DNA from: Aurelia coerulea
Taxonomy: Eukaryota > Cnidaria > Scyphozoa > Semaeostomeae > Ulmaridae
Direction: 5' to 3'
Assembly: GCA_039566865.1 (NCBI GenBank)
Contig: CM076944.1
Coordinates: 23,491,001 to 23,555,000, forward strand
Length of the DNA stretch: 64,000 nt
This document shows, one piece after another, positions 24,380 to 37,594 of the stretch. The notes below the pieces were generated by a model. The model worked only from the letters and a program-made list of their open reading frames with translations, ran no database searches and was not told where the DNA came from. A program made the translations under genes and the position numbers. How positions within the stretch are numbered: the first letter of the stretch is position 1; every line of letters begins with the position of its first letter.

Positions 24380-24834
24380 TCATTTTGCCAAAAATTGCTG
24401 TTTTTGCTTTTTGCAGTAGATTGCATTACAGACTGCTTTCATACTCAACTTTCATTCGGCGGAAGAGGAGGAAACTCGAGCCAGAGAGCTTTCCTCAATT
24501 TCTTGCCCATTTATATGAGTGAAGAAGAAGATAAAAGTTGAAAAATTGATACCACCAACAAGCATGAAGTCAAGAAAGAATGAATTGTTCCAGCCGACAC
24601 AGAAAGAGGGCAAGTTGATCAGTTTTCGTTCCAAAGACACTCGACACTTATCAAGTAGAATTCGAACATCAAGAAAAGAACTTCTGAGCCATAAACTGAC
24701 GGTGACTTTGCATTTGATGGAGACCAGTCGCTGAAAAAACGGCTTGGAAGTTTATTGTGGCGATGCGTAAAATAACAACGGCTTCAAAGTTTGTTGGTGC
24801 CATGAATAAGTAGAGATCTTTTTCTTCCACTGTT

Positions 24835-24954
24835 GCCTACGACCATACCACCATGAATACACCGGTTCTCGTCCGATCACCGAAGTTAAGCATGGTAGGG
24901 CCGGGTCAGTACCTGCATGGGTGACCGCCTGGGAACACCCGGTGTTGTAGGCCT
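24835..24954 (+). rRNA. 5S rRNA gene, copy 39
   Basis: C at 82. Next start 576 bp, type B with gataatagttg. Confidence 0.95.
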
Positions 24955-25410
24955 TCATTTTGCCAAAAATTGCTGTTTTGCTTTTTGCAGTAGATTGAAT
25001 TGCAGACTGCTTTCATACTCAACTTTCATTCGGCGGAAGAGGAAGACTCGAGCCAGAGAGCTTTCCTCAATTTCTTGCCAATTTATATGAGTGAAGAAGA
25101 AGATAATAGTTGAAACATTGAAACCACCAACAAGCATGAAGTCAAGAAAGAATGAATTGTTCCAGCGCAGCCGACACAGAAAGAGAGCAAGTTGATCAGT
25201 TATCGGTCCAAAAACACTCAACACTTATCAAGTAGAATTCGAACATCAAGAAAAGAACTTCTGAGCCATAAACTGACGGTGACTTTGCATTTGATGGAGA
25301 CCAGTCGCTGAAAAACGGCTTGGAAGTTTATTGTGGCGATGCGTAAAATAACAACGGCTTCAAAGTGTGTTGGTGCCATGAATAAGTAGAGATCTTTTTC
25401 TTCCACTGTT

Positions 25411-25530
25411 GCCTACGACCATACCACCATGAATACACCGGTTCTCGTCCGATCACCGAAATTAAGCATGGTAGGGCCGGGTCAGTACCTGGATGGGTGA
25501 CCGCCTGGGAACACCCGGTGTTGTAGGCCT
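25411..25530 (+). rRNA. 5S rRNA gene, copy 40
   Basis: G at 82 with G51A and aaagtgtgttgg upstream, as copy 25. Next start 572 bp, mosaic A. Confidence 0.95.
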
Positions 25531-25982
25531 TCATTTTGCCAAAAATTGCTGTTTTGCTTTTTGCAGTAGATTGCATTGCAGACTGCTTTCATACTCAACT
25601 TTCATTCGGCGGAAGAGGAAGACTCGAGCCAGAGAGCTTTCCTCAATTTCTTGCCCATTTATATGAGTGAAGAAGAAGATAAAAGTTGAAACAATGAAAC
25701 CACCAACAAGCATGAAGTCAAGAAAGAATGAATTGTTCCAGCCGACACAGAAAGAGGGCAAGTTGATCAGTTTTCGTTCCAAAGACACTCGACACTTATC
25801 AAGTAGAATTCGAACATCAAGAAAAGAACTTCTGAGCCATAAACTGACGGTGACTTTGCATTTGATGGAGACCAGTCGCTGAAAAAACGGCTTGGAAGTT
25901 TATTGTGGCGATGCGTAAAATAACAACGGCTTCAAAGTTTGTTGGTGCCATGAATAAGTAGAGATCTTTTTCTTCCACTGTT

Positions 25983-26102
25983 GCCTACGACCATACCACC
26001 ATGAATACACCGGTTCTCGTCCGATCACCGAAGTTAAGCATGGTAGGGCCGGGTCAGTACCTGCATGGGTGACCGCCTGGGAACACCCGGTGTTGTAGGC
26101 CT
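25983..26102 (+). rRNA. 5S rRNA gene, copy 41
   Basis: C at 82. Next start 576 bp, type B with gataatagttg; repeats copy 39 at 1148 bp. Confidence 0.95.
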
Positions 26103-26558
26103 TCATTTTGCCAAAAATTGCTGTTTTGCTTTTTGCAGTAGATTGAATTGCAGACTGCTTTCATACTCAACTTTCATTCGGCGGAAGAGGAAGACTCGAG
26201 CCAGAGAGCTTTCCTCAATTTCTTGCCAATTTATATGAGTGAAGAAGAAGATAATAGTTGAAACATTGAAACCACCAACAAGCATGAAGTCAAGAAAGAA
26301 TGAATTGTTCCAGCGCAGCCGACACAGAAAGAGAGCAAGTTGATCAGTTATCGGTCCAAAAACACTCAACACTTATCAAGTAGAATTCGAACATCAAGAA
26401 AAGAACTTCTGAGCCATAAACTGACGGTGACTTTGCATTTGATGGAGACCAGTCGCTGAAAAACGGCTTGGAAGTTTATTGTGGCGATGCGTAAAATAAC
26501 AACGGCTTCAAAGTGTGTTGGTGCCATGAATAAGTAGAGATCTTTTTCTTCCACTGTT

Positions 26559-26678
26559 GCCTACGACCATACCACCATGAATACACCGGTTCTCGTCCGA
26601 TCACCGAAATTAAGCATGGTAGGGCCGGGTCAGTACCTGGATGGGTGACCGCCTGGGAACACCCGGTGTTGTAGGCCT
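26559..26678 (+). rRNA. 5S rRNA gene, copy 42
   Basis: G at 82 with G51A; repeats copy 40 at 1148 bp but is followed by type B (576 bp). Confidence 0.95.
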
Positions 26679-27134
26679 TCATTTTGCCAAAAATTGCTGT
26701 TTTGCTTTTTGCAGTAGATTGAATTGCAGACTGCTTTCATACTCAACTTTCATTCGGCGGAAGAGGAAGACTCGAGCCAGAGAGCTTTCCTCAATTTCTT
26801 GCCAATTTATATGAGTGAAGAAGAAGATAAAAGTTGAAACATTGAAACCACCAACAAGCATGAAGTCAAGAAAGAATGAATTGTTCCAGCGCAGCCGACA
26901 CAGAAAGAGAGCAAGTTGATCAGTAATCGGTCCAAAAACACTCAACACTTATCAAGTAGAATTCGAACATCAAGAAAAGAACTTCTGAGCCATAAACTGA
27001 CGGTGACTTTGCATTTGACGGAGACCAGTCGCTGAAAAACGGCTTGGAAGTTTATTGTGGCGATGCGTAAAATAACAACGGCTTCAAAGTTTGTTGGTGC
27101 CATGAATAAGTAGAGATCTTTTCCTTCCACTGTT

Positions 27135-27254
27135 GCCTACGACCATACCACCATGAATACACCGGTTCTCGTCCGATCACCGAAGTTAAGCATGGTAGGG
27201 CCGGGTCAGTACCTGGATGGGTGACCGCCTGGGAACACCCGGTGTTGTAGGCCT
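27135..27254 (+). rRNA. 5S rRNA gene, copy 43
   Basis: G at 82. Next start 573 bp with the same rare markers as the spacer after copy 27. Confidence 0.96.
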
Positions 27255-27707
27255 TCATTATGCCAAAAATTGCTGTTTTTGCTTTTTGCAGTAGATTGCA
27301 TTGCAGACTGCTTTCATACTCAACTTTCATTCGGCGGAAGAGGAAGACTCGAGCCAGAGAGCTTTCCTCAATTTCTTGCCCATTTATATAAGTGAAGAAG
27401 AAGATAAAAGTTGAAAAATTGAAACCACCAACAAGCATGAAGTCAAGAAAGAATGAATCGTTCCAGCCGACACAGAAAGAGGGCAAGTTGATCAGTTTTC
27501 GGTCCAAAGACACTCGACACTTATCAAGTAGAATTCGAACATCAAGAAAAGAACTTCTGAGCCATAAACTGACGGTGACTTTGCATTTGATGGAGACCAG
27601 TCGCTGAAAAACGGCTTGGAAGTTTATTGTGGCGATGCGTAAATTTAACAACGGCTTCAAAGTTTGTTGGTGCCATGAATAAGTAGAGATCTTTTTCTTC
27701 CACTGTT

Positions 27708-27827
27708 GCCTACGACCATACCACCATGAATACACCGGTTCTCGTCCGATCACCGAAGTTAAGCATGGTAGGGCCGGGTCAGTACCTGCATGGGTGACCG
27801 CCTGGGAACACCCGGTGTTGTAGGCCT
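27708..27827 (+). rRNA. 5S rRNA gene, copy 44
   Basis: C at 82. Next start 577 bp, type B, duplicate of copy 28. Confidence 0.95.
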
Positions 27828-28284
27828 TCATTTTGCCAAAAATTGCTGTTTTGCTTTTTGCAGTAGATTGAATTGCAGACTGCTTTCATACTCAACTTTC
27901 ATTCGCCGGAAGAGGAAGACTCGAGCCAGAGAGCTTTCCTCAATTTCTTGCCAATTTATATGAGTGAAGAAGAAGATAAAAGTTGAAACATTGAAACCAC
28001 CAACAAGCATGAAGTCAAGAAAGAATGAATTGTTCCAGCGCAGCCGACACAGAAAGAGAGCAAGTTGATCAGTTATCGGTCCAAAAACACTCGACACTTA
28101 TCAAGTAGAATTCGAACATCAAGAAAAGAACTTCTGAGCCATAAACTGACGGTGACTTTGCATTTGATGGAGACCAGTCGCTGAAAAACGGCTTGGAAGT
28201 TTATTGTGGCGATGCGTAAATTTAACAACGGCTTCAAAGTTTGTTGGTGCCATGAATAAGTAGAGATCTTTTTCTTCCACTGTT

Positions 28285-28404
28285 GCCTACGACCATACCA
28301 CCATGAATACACCGGTTCTCGTCCGATCACCGAAGTTAAGCATGGTAGGGCCGGGTCAGTACCTGCATGGGTGACCGCCTGGGAACACCCGGTGTTGTAG
28401 GCCT
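28285..28404 (+). rRNA. 5S rRNA gene, copy 45
   Basis: C at 82. Next start 576 bp, type B. Confidence 0.95.
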
Positions 28405-28860
28405 TCATTTTGCCAAAAATTGCTGTTTTGCTTTTTGCAGTAGATTGAATTGCAGACTGCTTTCATACTCAACTTTCATTCGCCGGAAGAGGAAGACTCG
28501 AGCAAGAGAGCTTTCATCAATTTCTTGCCAATTTATATGAGTGAAGAAGAAGATAAAAGTTGAAACATTGAAACCACCAACAAGCATGAAGTCAAGAAAG
28601 AATGAATTGTTCCAGCGCAGCCGACACAGAAAGAGAGCAAGTTGATCAGTTATCGGTCCAAAGACACTCAACACTTATCAAGTAGAATTCGAACATCAAG
28701 AAAAGAACTTCTGAGCCATAAACTGACGGTGACTTTGCATTTGATGGAGACCAGTCGCTGAAAAACGGCTTGGAAGTTTATTGTGGCGATGCGTAAAATA
28801 ACAACGGCTTCAAAGTTTGTTGGTGCCATGAATAAGTAGAGATCTTTTTCTTCCACTGTT

Positions 28861-28980
28861 GCCTACGACCATACCACCATGAATACACCGGTTCTCGTCC
28901 GATCACCGAAGTTAAGCATGGTAGGGCCAGGTCAGTACCTGGATGGGTGACCGCCTGGGAACACCCGGTGTTGTAGGCCT
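28861..28980 (+). rRNA. 5S rRNA gene, copy 46
   Basis: G at 82 with G69A (gggccaggtc), unique. Next start 572 bp, type A. Confidence 0.95.
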
Positions 28981-29432
28981 TCATTTTGCCAAAAAATGCT
29001 GTTTTTGCTTTTTGCAGTAGATTGCATTGCAGACTGCTTTCATACTCAACTTTCATTCGGCGGAAGAGGAAGACTCGAGCCAGAGAGCTTTCTTCAATTT
29101 CTTGCCCATTTATATGAGTGAAGAAGAAGATAAAAGTTGAAAAATTGAAACCACCAACAAGCATGAAGTCAAGAAAGAATGAATTGTTCCAGCCGACACA
29201 GAAAGAGGGCAAGTTGATCAGTTTTCGGTCCAAAGACACTCGACACTTATCAAGTAGAATTCGAACATCAAGAAAAGAACTTCTGAGCCATATACTGACG
29301 GTGACTTTGCATTTGATGGAGACCAGTCGCTGAAAAACGGCTTGGAAGTTTATTGTGGCGATGCGTAAAATAACAACGGCTTCAAAGTTTGTTGGTGCCA
29401 TGAATAAGTAGAGATCTTTTTCTTCCACTGTT

Positions 29433-29552
29433 GCCTACGACCATACCACCATGAATACACCGGTTCTCGTCCGATCACCGAAATTAAGCATGGTAGGGCC
29501 GGGTCAGTACCTGGATGGGTGACCGCCTGGGAACACCCGGTGTTGTAGGCCT
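29433..29552 (+). rRNA. 5S rRNA gene, copy 47
   Basis: G at 82 with G51A. Next start 571 bp, spacer mosaic (B start with catacgccgg, then A). Confidence 0.95.
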
Positions 29553-30003
29553 TCATTTTGCCAAAAATTGCTGTTTTGCTTTTTGCAGTAGATTGAATTG
29601 CAGACTGCTTTCATACTCAACTTTCATACGCCGGAAGAGGAAGACTCGAGCCAGAGAGCTTTCTTCAATTTCTTGCCCATTTATATGAGTGAAGAAGAAG
29701 ATAAAAGTTGAAAAATTGAAACCACCAACAAGCATGAAGTCAAGAAAGAATGAATTGTTCCAGCCGACACAGAAAGAGGGCAAGTTGATCAGTTTTCGGT
29801 CCAAAGACACTCGACACTTATCAAGTAGAATTCGAACATCAAGAAAAGAACTTCTGAGCCATATACTGACGGTGACTTTGCATTTGATGGAGACCAGTCG
29901 CTGAAAAACGGCTTGGAAGTTTATTGTGGCGATGCGTAAAATAACAACGGCTTCAAAGTTTGTTGGTGCCATGAATAAGTAGAGATCTTTTTCTTCCACT
30001 GTT

Positions 30004-30123
30004 GCCTACGACCATACCACCATGAATACACCGGTTCTCGTCCGATCACCGAAATTAAGCATGGTAGGGCCGGGTCAGTACCTGGATGGGTGACCGCCTG
30101 GGAACACCCGGTGTTGTAGGCCT
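30004..30123 (+). rRNA. 5S rRNA gene, copy 48
   Basis: G at 82 with G51A, duplicate of copy 47. Next start 576 bp, type B with catacgccgg. Confidence 0.95.
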
Positions 30124-30579
30124 TCATTTTGCCAAAAATTGCTGTTTTGCTTTTTGCAGTAGATTGAATTGCAGACTGCTTTCATACTCAACTTTCATAC
30201 GCCGGAAGAGGAAGACTCGAGCCAGAGAGCTTTCCTCAATTTCTTGCCAATTTATATGAGTGAAGAAGAAGATAAAAGTTGAAACATTGAAACCACCAAC
30301 AAGCATGAAGTCAAGAAAGAATGAATTGTTCCAGCGCAGCCGACACAGAAAGAGAGCAAGTTGATCAGTTATCGGTCCAAAGACACTCGACACTTATCAA
30401 GTAGAATTCGAACATCAAGAAAAGAACTTCTGAGCCATAAACTGACGGTGACTTTGCATTTGATGGAGACCAGTCGCTGAAAAACGGCTTGGAAGTTTAT
30501 TGTGGCGATGCGTAAAATAACAACGGCTTCAAAGTTTGTTGGTGCCATGAATAAGTAGAGATCTTTTTCTTCCACTGTT

Positions 30580-30699
30580 GCCTACGACCATACCACCATG
30601 AATACACCGGTTCTCGTCCGATCACCGAAGTTAAGCATGGTAGGGCCGGGTCAGTACCTGGATGGGTGACCGCCTGGGAACACCCGGTGTTGTAGGCCT
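30580..30699 (+). rRNA. 5S rRNA gene, copy 49
   Basis: G at 82. Next start 571 bp, mosaic spacer with ttccatccg. Confidence 0.96.
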
Positions 30700-31150
30700 T
30701 CATTTTGCCAAAAATTGCTGTTTTGCTTTTTGCAGTAGATTGAATTGCAGACTGCTTTCATACTCAACTTTCATACGCCGGAAGAGGAAGACTCGAGCCA
30801 GAGAGCTTTCCTCAATTTCTTGCCAATTTATATGAGTGAAGAAGAAGATAAAAGTTGAAACATTGAAACCACCAACAAGCATGAAGTCAAGAAAGAATGA
30901 ATTGTTCCATCCGACACAGAAAGAGAGCAAGTTGATCAGTTATCGGTACAAAGACACTCAACACTTATCAAGTAGAATTCGAACATCAAGAAAAGAACTT
31001 CTGAGCCATAAACTGACGGTGACTTTGCATTTGATGGAGACCAGTCGCTGAAAAACGGCTTGGAAGTTTATTGTGGCGATGCGTAAAATAACAACGGCTT
31101 CAAAGTTTGTTGGTGCCATGAATAAGTAGAGATCTTTTTCTTCCACTGTT

Positions 31151-31270
31151 GCCTACGACCATACCACCATGAATACACCGGTTCTCGTCCGATCACCGAA
31201 GTTAAGCATGGTAGGGCCGGGTCAGTACCTGGATGGGTGACCGCCTGGGAACACCCGGTGTTGTAGGCCT
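31151..31270 (+). rRNA. 5S rRNA gene, copy 50
   Basis: G at 82. Next start 576 bp, mosaic spacer (gcccattta, gaaacaatg, ccagcgcag). Confidence 0.96.
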
Positions 31271-31726
31271 TCATTTTGCCAAAAATTGCTGTTTTGCTTT
31301 TTGCAGTAGATTGAATTGCAGACTGCTTTCATACTCAACTTTCATACGCCGGAAGAGGAAGACTCGAGCCAGAGAGCTTTCCTCAATTTCTTGCCCATTT
31401 ATATGAGTGAAGAAGAAGATAAAAGTTGAAACAATGAAACCACCAACAAGCATGAAGTCAAGAAAGAATGAATTGTTCCAGCGCAGCCGACACAGAAAGA
31501 GATCAAGTTGATCAGTTATCGGTCCAAAGACACTCAACACTTATCAAGTAGAATTCGAACATCAAGAAAAGAACTTCTGAGCCATAAACTGACGGTGACT
31601 TTGCATTTGATGGAGACCAGTCGCTGAAAAACGGCTTGGAAGTTTATTGTGGCGATGCGTAAAATAACAACGGCTTCAAAGTTTGTTGGTGCCATGAATA
31701 AGTAGAGATCTTTTTCTTCCACTGTT

Positions 31727-31846
31727 GCCTACGACCATACCACCATGAATACACCGGTTCTCGTCCGATCACCGAAGTTAAGCATGGTAGGGCCGGGTCA
31801 GTACCTGCATGGGTGACCGCCTGGGAACACCCGGTGTTGTAGGCCT
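31727..31846 (+). rRNA. 5S rRNA gene, copy 51
   Basis: C at 82. Next start 576 bp, type B ending gatgagtaaaataactac. Confidence 0.95.
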
Positions 31847-32302
31847 TCATTTTGCCAAAAATTGCTGTTTTGCTTTTTGCAGTAGATTGCATTGCAGACT
31901 GCTTTCATACTCAACTTTCATTCGGCGGAAGAGGAAGACTCGAGCCAGAGAGCTTTCCTCAATTTCTTGCCAATTTATATGAGTGAAGAAGAAGATAAAA
32001 GTTGAAACATTGAAACCACCAACAAGCATGAAGTCAAGAAAGAATGAATTGTTCCAGCGCAGCCGACACAGAAAGAGAGCAAGTTGATCAGTTATCGGTC
32101 CAAAGACACTCAACACTTATCAAGTAGAATTCGAACATCAAGAAAAGAACTTCTGAGCCATAAACTGACGGTGACTTTGCATTTGATGGAGACCAGTCGC
32201 TGAAAAACGGCTTGGAAGTTTATTGTGGCGATGAGTAAAATAACTACGGCTTCAAAGTTTGTTGGTGCCATGAATAAGTAGAGATCTTTTTCTTCCACTG
32301 TT

Positions 32303-32422
32303 GCCTACGACCATACCACCATGAATACACCGGTTCTCGTCCGATCACCGAAGTTAAGCATGGTAGGGCCGGGTCAGTACCTGGATGGGTGACCGCCTGG
32401 GAACACCCGGTGTTGTAGGCCT
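32303..32422 (+). rRNA. 5S rRNA gene, copy 52
   Basis: G at 82. Type A, 572 bp. Confidence 0.96.
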
Positions 32423-32874
32423 TCATTTTGCCAAAAATTGCTGTTTTTGCTTTTTGCAGTAGATTGCATTGCAGACTGCTTTCATACTCAACTTTCATTC
32501 GGCGGAAGAGGAAGACTCGAGCCAGAGAGCTTTCCTCAATTTCTTGCCCATTTATATGAGTGAAGAAGAAGATAAAAGTTGAAAAATTGAAACCACCAAC
32601 AAGCATGAAGTCAAGAAAGAATGAATTGTTCCAGCCGACACAGAAAGAGGGCAAGTTGATCAGTTTTCGGTCCAAAGACACTCGACACTTATCAAGTAGA
32701 ATTCGAACATCAAGAAAAGAACTTCTGAGCCATAAACTGACGGTGACTTTGCATTTGATGGAGACCAGTCGCTGAAAAACGGCTTGGAAGTTTATTGTGG
32801 CGATGCGTAAAATAACAACGGCTTCAAAGTTTGTTGGTGCCATGAATAAGTAGAGATCTTTTTCTTCCACTGTT

Positions 32875-32994
32875 GCCTACGACCATACCACCATGAATAC
32901 ACCGGTTCTCGTCCGATCACCGAAGTTAAGCATGGTAGGGCCGGGTCAGTACCTGCATGGGTGACCGCCTGGGAACACCCGGTGTTGTAGGCCT
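32875..32994 (+). rRNA. 5S rRNA gene, copy 53
   Basis: C at 82; repeats copy 51 at 1148 bp. Type B, 576 bp. Confidence 0.95.
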
Positions 32995-33450
32995 TCATTT
33001 TGCCAAAAATTGCTGTTTTGCTTTTTGCAGTAGATTGAATTGCAGACTGCTTTCATACTCAACTTTCATTCGGCGGAAGAGGAAGACTCGAGCCAGAGAG
33101 CTTTCCTCAATTTCTTGCCAATTTATATGAGTGAAGAAGAAGATAAAAGTTGAAACATTGAAACCACCAACAAGCATGAAGTCAAGAAAGAATGAATTGT
33201 TCCAGCGCAGCCGACACAGAAAGAGAGCAAGTTGATCAGTTATCGGTCCAAAGACACTCAACACTTATCAAGTAGAATTCGAACATCAAGAAAAGAACTT
33301 CTGAGCCATAAACTGACGGTGACTTTGCATTTGATGGAGACCAGTCGCTGAAAAACGGCTTGGAAGTTTATTGTGGCGATGAGTAAAATAACTACGGCTT
33401 CAAAGTTTGTTGGTGCCATGAATAAGTAGAGATCTTTTTCTTCCACTGTT

Positions 33451-33570
33451 GCCTACGACCATACCACCATGAATACACCGGTTCTCGTCCGATCACCGAA
33501 GTTAAGCATGGTAGGGCCGGGTCAGTACCTGGATGGGTGACCGCCTGGGAACACCCGGTGTTGTAGGCCT
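33451..33570 (+). rRNA. 5S rRNA gene, copy 54
   Basis: G at 82; repeats copy 52 at 1148 bp. Type A, 572 bp. Confidence 0.96.
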
Positions 33571-34022
33571 TCATTTTGCCAAAAATTGCTGTTTTTGCTT
33601 TTTGCAGTAGATTGCATTGCAGACTGCTTTCATACTCAACTTTCATTCGGCGGAAGAGGAAGACTCGAGCCAGAGAGCTTTCCTCAATTTCTTGCCCATT
33701 TATATGAGTGAAGAAGAAGATAAAAGTTGAAAAATTGAAACCACCAACAAGCATGAAGTCAAGAAAGAATGAATTGTTCCAGCCGACACAGAAAGAGGGC
33801 AAGTTGATCAGTTTTCGGTCCAAAGACACTCGACACTTATCAAGTAGAATTCGAACATCAAGAAAAGAACTTCTGAGCCATAAACTGACGGTGACTTTGC
33901 ATTTGATGGAGACCAGTCGCTGAAAAACGGCTTGGAAGTTTATTGTGGCGATGCGTAAAATAACAACGGCTTCAAAGTTTGTTGGTGCCATGAATAAGTA
34001 GAGATCTTTTTCTTCCACTGTT

Positions 34023-34142
34023 GCCTACGACCATACCACCATGAATACACCGGTTCTCGTCCGATCACCGAAGTTAAGCATGGTAGGGCCGGGTCAGTAC
34101 CTGCATGGGTGACCGCCTGGGAACACCCGGTGTTGTAGGCCT
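34023..34142 (+). rRNA. 5S rRNA gene, copy 55
   Basis: C at 82. Type B, 576 bp. Confidence 0.95.
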
Positions 34143-34598
34143 TCATTTTGCCAAAAATTGCTGTTTTGCTTTTTGCAGTAGATTGCATTGCAGACTGCTT
34201 TCATACTCAACTTTCATTCGGCGGAAGAGGAAGACTCGAGCCAGAGAGCTTTCCTCAATTTCTTGCCAATTTATATGAGTGAAGAAGAAGATAAAAGTTG
34301 AAACATTGAAACCACCAACAAGCATGAAGTCAAGAAAGAATGAATTGTTCCAGCGCAGCCGACACAGAAAGAGAGCAAGTTGATCAGTTATCGGTCCAAA
34401 AACACTCAACACTTATCAAGTAGAATTCGAACATCAAGAAAAGAACTTCTGAGCCATAAACTGACGGTGACTTTGCATTTGATGGAGACCAGTCGCTGAA
34501 AAACGGCTTGGAAGTTTATTGTGGCGATGCGTAAAATAACAACGGCTTCAAAGTTTGTTGGTGCCATGAATAAGTAGAGATCTTTTTCTTCCACTGTT

Positions 34599-34718
34599 GC
34601 CTACGACCATACCACCATGAATACACCGGTTCTCGTCCGATCACCGAAGTTAAGCATGGTAGGGCCGGGTCAGTACCTGCATGGGTGACCGCCTGGGAAC
34701 ACCCGGTGTTGTAGGCCT
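34599..34718 (+). rRNA. 5S rRNA gene, copy 56
   Basis: C at 82 with type A spacer (572 bp, ttccatccg). Confidence 0.95.
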
Positions 34719-35170
34719 TCATTTTGCCAAAAATTGCTGTTTTTGCTTTTTGCAGTAGATTGCATTACAGACTGCTTTCATACTCAACTTTCATTCGGCG
34801 GAAGAGGAAGACTCGAGCCAGAGAGCTTTCTTCAATTTCTTGCCCATTTATATGAGTGAAGAAGAAGATAAAAGTTGAAAAATTGAAACCACCAACAAGC
34901 ATGAAGTCAAGAAAGAATGAATTGTTCCATCCGACACAGAAAGAGGGCAAGTTGATCAGTTTTCGGTCCAAAGACACTCGACACTTATCAAGTAGAATTC
35001 GAACATCAAGAAAAGAACTTCTGAGCCATAAACTGACGGTGACTTTGCATTTGATGGAGACCAGTCGCTGAAAAACGGCTTGGAAGTTTATTGTGGCGAT
35101 GCGTAAAATAACAACGGCTTCAAAGTTTGTTGGTGCCATGAATAAGTAGAGATCTTTTTCTTCCACTGTT

Positions 35171-35290
35171 GCCTACGACCATACCACCATGAATACACCG
35201 GTTCTCGTCCGATCACCGAAGTTAAGCATGGTAGGGCCGGGTCAGTACCTGCATGGGTGACCGCCTGGGAACACCCGGTGTTGTAGGCCT
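35171..35290 (+). rRNA. 5S rRNA gene, copy 57
   Basis: C at 82; first of four near-identical 576-bp type B units marked catacacaac. Confidence 0.95.
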
Positions 35291-35746
35291 TCATTTTGCC
35301 AAAAATTGCTGTTTTGCTTTTTGCAGTAGATTGAATTGCAGACTGCTTTCATACACAACTTTCATTCGCCGGAAGAGGAAGACTCGAGCAAGAGAGCTTT
35401 CCTCAATTTCTTGCCAATTTATATGAGTGAAGAAGAAGATAAAAGTTGAAACATTGAAACCATCAACAAGCATGAAGTCAAGAAAGAATGAATTGTTCCA
35501 GCGCAGCCGACACAGAAAGAGAGCAAGTTGATCAGTTATCGGTCCAAAGACACTCGACACTTATCAAGTAGAATTCGAACATCAAGAAAAGAACTTCTGA
35601 GCCATAAACTGACGGTGACTTTGCATTTGATGGAGACCAGTCGCTGAAAAACGGCTTGGAAGTTTATTGTGGCGATGCGTAAAATAACAACGGCTTCAAA
35701 GTTTGTTGGTGCCATGAATAAGTAGAGATCTTTTTCTTCCACTGTT

Positions 35747-35866
35747 GCCTACGACCATACCACCATGAATACACCGGTTCTCGTCCGATCACCGAAGTTA
35801 AGCATGGTAGGGCCGGGTCAGTACCTGCATGGGTGACCGCCTGGGAACACCCGGTGTTGTAGGCCT
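35747..35866 (+). rRNA. 5S rRNA gene, copy 58
   Basis: C at 82; catacacaac spacer, type B but with gttttcgg, 576 bp. Confidence 0.95.
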
Positions 35867-36322
35867 TCATTTTGCCAAAAATTGCTGTTTTGCTTTTTGC
35901 AGTAGATTGAATTGCAGACTGCTTTCATACACAACTTTCATTCGCCGGAAGAGGAAGACTCGAGCAAGAGAGCTTTCCTCAATTTCTTGCCAATTTATAT
36001 GAGTGAAGAAGAAGATAAAAGTTGAAACATTGAAACCATCAACAAGCATGAAGTCAAGAAAGAATGAATTGTTCCAGCGCAGCCGACACAGAAAGAGAGC
36101 AAGTTGATCAGTTTTCGGTCCAAAGACACTCGACACTTATCAAGTAGAATTCGAACATCAAGAAAAGAACTTCTGAGCCATAAACTGACGGTGACTTTGC
36201 ATTTGATGGAGACCAGTCGCTGAAAAACGGCTTGGAAGTTTATTGTGGCGATGCGTAAAATAACAACGGCTTCAAAGTTTGTTGGTGCCATGAATAAGTA
36301 GAGATCTTTTTCTTCCACTGTT

Positions 36323-36442
36323 GCCTACGACCATACCACCATGAATACACCGGTTCTCGTCCGATCACCGAAGTTAAGCATGGTAGGGCCGGGTCAGTAC
36401 CTGCATGGGTGACCGCCTGGGAACACCCGGTGTTGTAGGCCT
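36323..36442 (+). rRNA. 5S rRNA gene, copy 59
   Basis: C at 82; catacacaac spacer, 576 bp. Confidence 0.95.
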
Positions 36443-36898
36443 TCATTTTGCCAAAAATTGCTGTTTTGCTTTTTGCAGTAGATTGAATTGCAGACTGCTT
36501 TCATACACAACTTTCATTCGCCGGAAGAGGAAGACTCGAGCAAGAGAGCTTTCCTCAATTTCTTGCCAATTTATATGAGTGAAGAAGAAGATAAAAGTTG
36601 AAACATTGAAACCATCAACAAGCATGAAGTCAAGAAAGAATGAATTGTTCCAGCGCAGCCGACACAGAAAGAGAGCAAGTTGATCAGTTATCGGTCCAAA
36701 GACACTCGACACTTATCAAGTAGAATTCGAACATCAAGAAAAGAACTTCTGAGCCATAAACTGACGGTGACTTTGCATTTGATGGAGACCAGTCGCTGAA
36801 AAACGGCTTGGAAGTTTATTGTGGCGATGCGTAAAATAACAACGGCTTCAAAGTTTGTTGGTGCCATGAATAAGTAGAGATCTTTTTCTTCCACTGTT

Positions 36899-37018
36899 GC
36901 CTACGACCATACCACCATGAATACACCGGTTCTCGTCCGATCACCGAAGTTAAGCATGGTAGGGCCGGGTCAGTACCTGCATGGGTGACCGCCTGGGAAC
37001 ACCCGGTGTTGTAGGCCT
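36899..37018 (+). rRNA. 5S rRNA gene, copy 60
   Basis: C at 82; catacacaac spacer ending gatgagtaaaataactac, 576 bp. Confidence 0.95.
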
Positions 37019-37474
37019 TCATTTTGCCAAAAATTGCTGTTTTGCTTTTTGCAGTAGATTGAATTGCAGACTGCTTTCATACACAACTTTCATTCGCCGG
37101 AAGAGGAAGACTCGAGCAAGAGAGCTTTCCTCAATTTCTTGCCAATTTATATGAGTGAAGAAGAAGATAAAAGTTGAAACATTGAAACCATCAACAAGCA
37201 TGAAGTCAAGAAAGAATGAATTGTTCCAGCGCAGCCGACACAGAAAGAGAGCAAGTTGATCAGTTATCGGTCCAAAGACACTCGACACTTATCAAGTAGA
37301 ATTCGAACATCAAGAAAAGAACTTCTGAGCCATAAACTGACGGTGACTTTGCATTTGATGGAGACCAGTCGCTGAAAAACGGCTTGGAAGTTTATTGTGG
37401 CGATGAGTAAAATAACTACGGCTTCAAAGTTTGTTGGTGCCATGAATAAGTAGAGATCTTTTTCTTCCACTGTT

Positions 37475-37594
37475 GCCTACGACCATACCACCATGAATAC
37501 ACCGGTTCTCGTCCGATCACCGAAGTTAAGCATGGTAGGGCCGGGTCAGTACCTGGATGGGTGACCGCCTGGGAACACCCGGTGTTGTAGGCCT
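37475..37594 (+). rRNA. 5S rRNA gene, copy 61
   Basis: G at 82. Type A, 572 bp, ttccatccg. Confidence 0.96.
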
